Source: a virus. Taken from it: 64,000 nucleotides of DNA. The notes beneath the pieces were generated by a model, which worked only from the letters and a program-made list of their open reading frames with translations, searched no databases and was not told the DNA's origin. The translations under genes were made by a program, and so were the position numbers. Of this stretch, positions 63,505 through 64,000 are shown one piece after another (positions within the stretch are counted from its first letter, which is position 1; each line of letters begins with the position of its first letter). The stretch lies in the IMG/VR virus record IMGVR_UViG_3300045747_000276, positions 1 to 64,000 of that record. The stretch is one strand, 5' to 3'.

Positions 63505-63688
63505 GGCAGGTATTGAGGGAAGTTTGGAGAAGATTAAAAAGGTTGTAGTTGAGAAAAAACGCAATCCTTGGGAGTTTGAAGAACCAATCTTTAAAGACCC
63601 CACTAAACGAAACCATACTAAATTCATCGACGACTGTGGGTTTGAAGACGAAGATGAGATGCAAAACTACAAGTATTTAATAAAATGA
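63491..63688 (+). CDS. unknown 65-residue protein
   Basis: MKKIEAGIEGSLEKIKKVVV...; basic then acidic. Start overlaps the previous gene; AGAAG upstream. Not recognised. Confidence 0.5.
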   Translation: MKKIEAGIEGSLEKIKKVVVEKKRNPWEFEEPIFKDPTKRNHTKFIDDCGFEDEDEMQNYKYLIK

Positions 63689-63816
63689 CAAATACACAAT
63701 TACTATTGCTGGCAGGTACTGTTTACATCGCCCCTCATGTACCCAAACACATAGGGTTAGTAGTGGGAAGTATTGTAATGATAGTAGCATTCCTGCACGG
63801 AAACGCATTTATTTAG
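63685..63816 (+). CDS. 43-residue membrane protein
   Basis: MTNTQLLLLAGTVYIAPHVPKHIGLVVGSIVMIVAFLHG...; two short hydrophobic stretches. ATGA overlap with the previous gene. Confidence 0.45.
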   Translation: MTNTQLLLLAGTVYIAPHVPKHIGLVVGSIVMIVAFLHGNAFI

Positions 63817-63817
63817 G

Positions 63818-63825
63818 TATAAATA
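63818..63825 (+). promoter_or_regulatory. T4-type late promoter
   Basis: TATAAATA just after the membrane peptide gene. Confidence 0.55.
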
Positions 63826-63830
63826 AAAAC

Positions 63831-63860
63831 TTGATATTAATTCGCTATGTGTTATACAAT
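63831..63860 (+). promoter_or_regulatory. early promoter
   Basis: TTGATA, 18 bases, TACAAT, adjacent to the late box; the last gene of the window may be read in both phases. Confidence 0.45.
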
Positions 63861-63917
63861 GTAAATCGTGTCAAATAAAACACAATCAAATGTAATCTTA
63901 AATTAAGGAACAATCAA

Positions 63918-64000
63918 ATGGCTACAAAAAATTCAAAGGCATTCGCCAACATTCTCGGTGCAGTTCAGAAAATGAAACAAGGCACTGTTGCACAAGATCC
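63918..64000 (+). CDS. partial gene cut by the window end
   Basis: MATKNSKAFANILGAVQKMKQG..., preceded by AAGGAA. Only 27 codons visible; not identified. Confidence 0.5.
   Translation, partial: MATKNSKAFANILGAVQKMKQGTVAQD

Overview
The window is a continuous piece of a large T4-like myovirus genome that infects a Gram-negative bacterium. The evidence is a T4-type gene set: gp13-like neck protein, gp61-type primase, RNase H, DsbA, DenV, DexA-like exonuclease and PhoH. There is also an inner/outer-membrane spanin pair, dense head-to-tail gene packing with ATGA or TAATG overlaps, and T4-style late promoters (TATAAATA). Base composition is AT-rich. The tmRNA tag (ANDERFALAA) and its two-piece, circularly permuted layout resemble beta-proteobacterial tmRNAs, so a beta-proteobacterial host is a reasonable but unproven inference. 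Layout: 1-1.6 kb holds a neck protein and spanins. 1.8-17.3 kb holds replication and nucleotide metabolism (primase, ThyX, HD phosphohydrolase, dUTPase, class II ribonucleotide reductase, RNase H, DsbA, dCMP deaminase, PhoH). 17.3-21.2 kb holds lysozyme, a PD-(D/E)XK nuclease, a ClpP-like protease and an RNA ligase. 21.3-25.8 kb is an NAD+ salvage cassette: a bifunctional NMN adenylyltransferase/Nudix protein, and a nicotinamide phosphoribosyltransferase (nadV) cut into two genes by a GIY-YIG homing endonuclease gene. 28.2-33.4 kb and 38.8-39.7 kb hold a 7-deazaguanine DNA-modification pathway (FolE, DpdA, amidotransferase-QueC fusion, QueD-like protein). 33.4-36.9 kb holds anti-defence and repair genes (Acb2-like cyclic-nucleotide sponge, NADAR protein, MazG, DenV) with a Gfo/Idh oxidoreductase and a glycosyltransferase. 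40.6-52.8 kb is an RNA-gene region. It holds about 40 tRNA genes that, with one at 25.9 kb, cover all 20 amino acids, a permuted tmRNA, several unassigned structured RNAs, three tRNA-like RNAs without CCA ends, and three GIY-YIG endonuclease genes or remnants nearby or inside. 52-64 kb holds many small genes under their own early promoters, phosphoesterases, an HNH nuclease, a radical SAM protein, three tandem paralogues beginning with a shared GFVSNSSSSSF motif, a secreted nuclease and a Ro60/TROVE-like vWA protein (DUF2828-like). How the parts fit: nucleotide genes make DNA precursors, including those for 7-deazaguanine exchange into DNA. The NAD+ and Acb2/NADAR genes plausibly blunt NAD-depleting, CBASS-like and ADP-ribosylating defences. 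The tRNA/tmRNA block could make the phage independent of a degraded or cleaved host tRNA pool. A small hairpin element recurs in the RNA block and in the leader of the Ro-like gene, which hints that the Ro-like protein and these RNAs form one system. Promoters fall into two classes: sigma70-type early promoters with an extended TTGACATTTAAGT-like upstream half, and late TATAAATA or CATAAATA boxes, the latter notably upstream of homing endonuclease genes. Functions are read from sequence motifs by eye; no database search or folding program was run.
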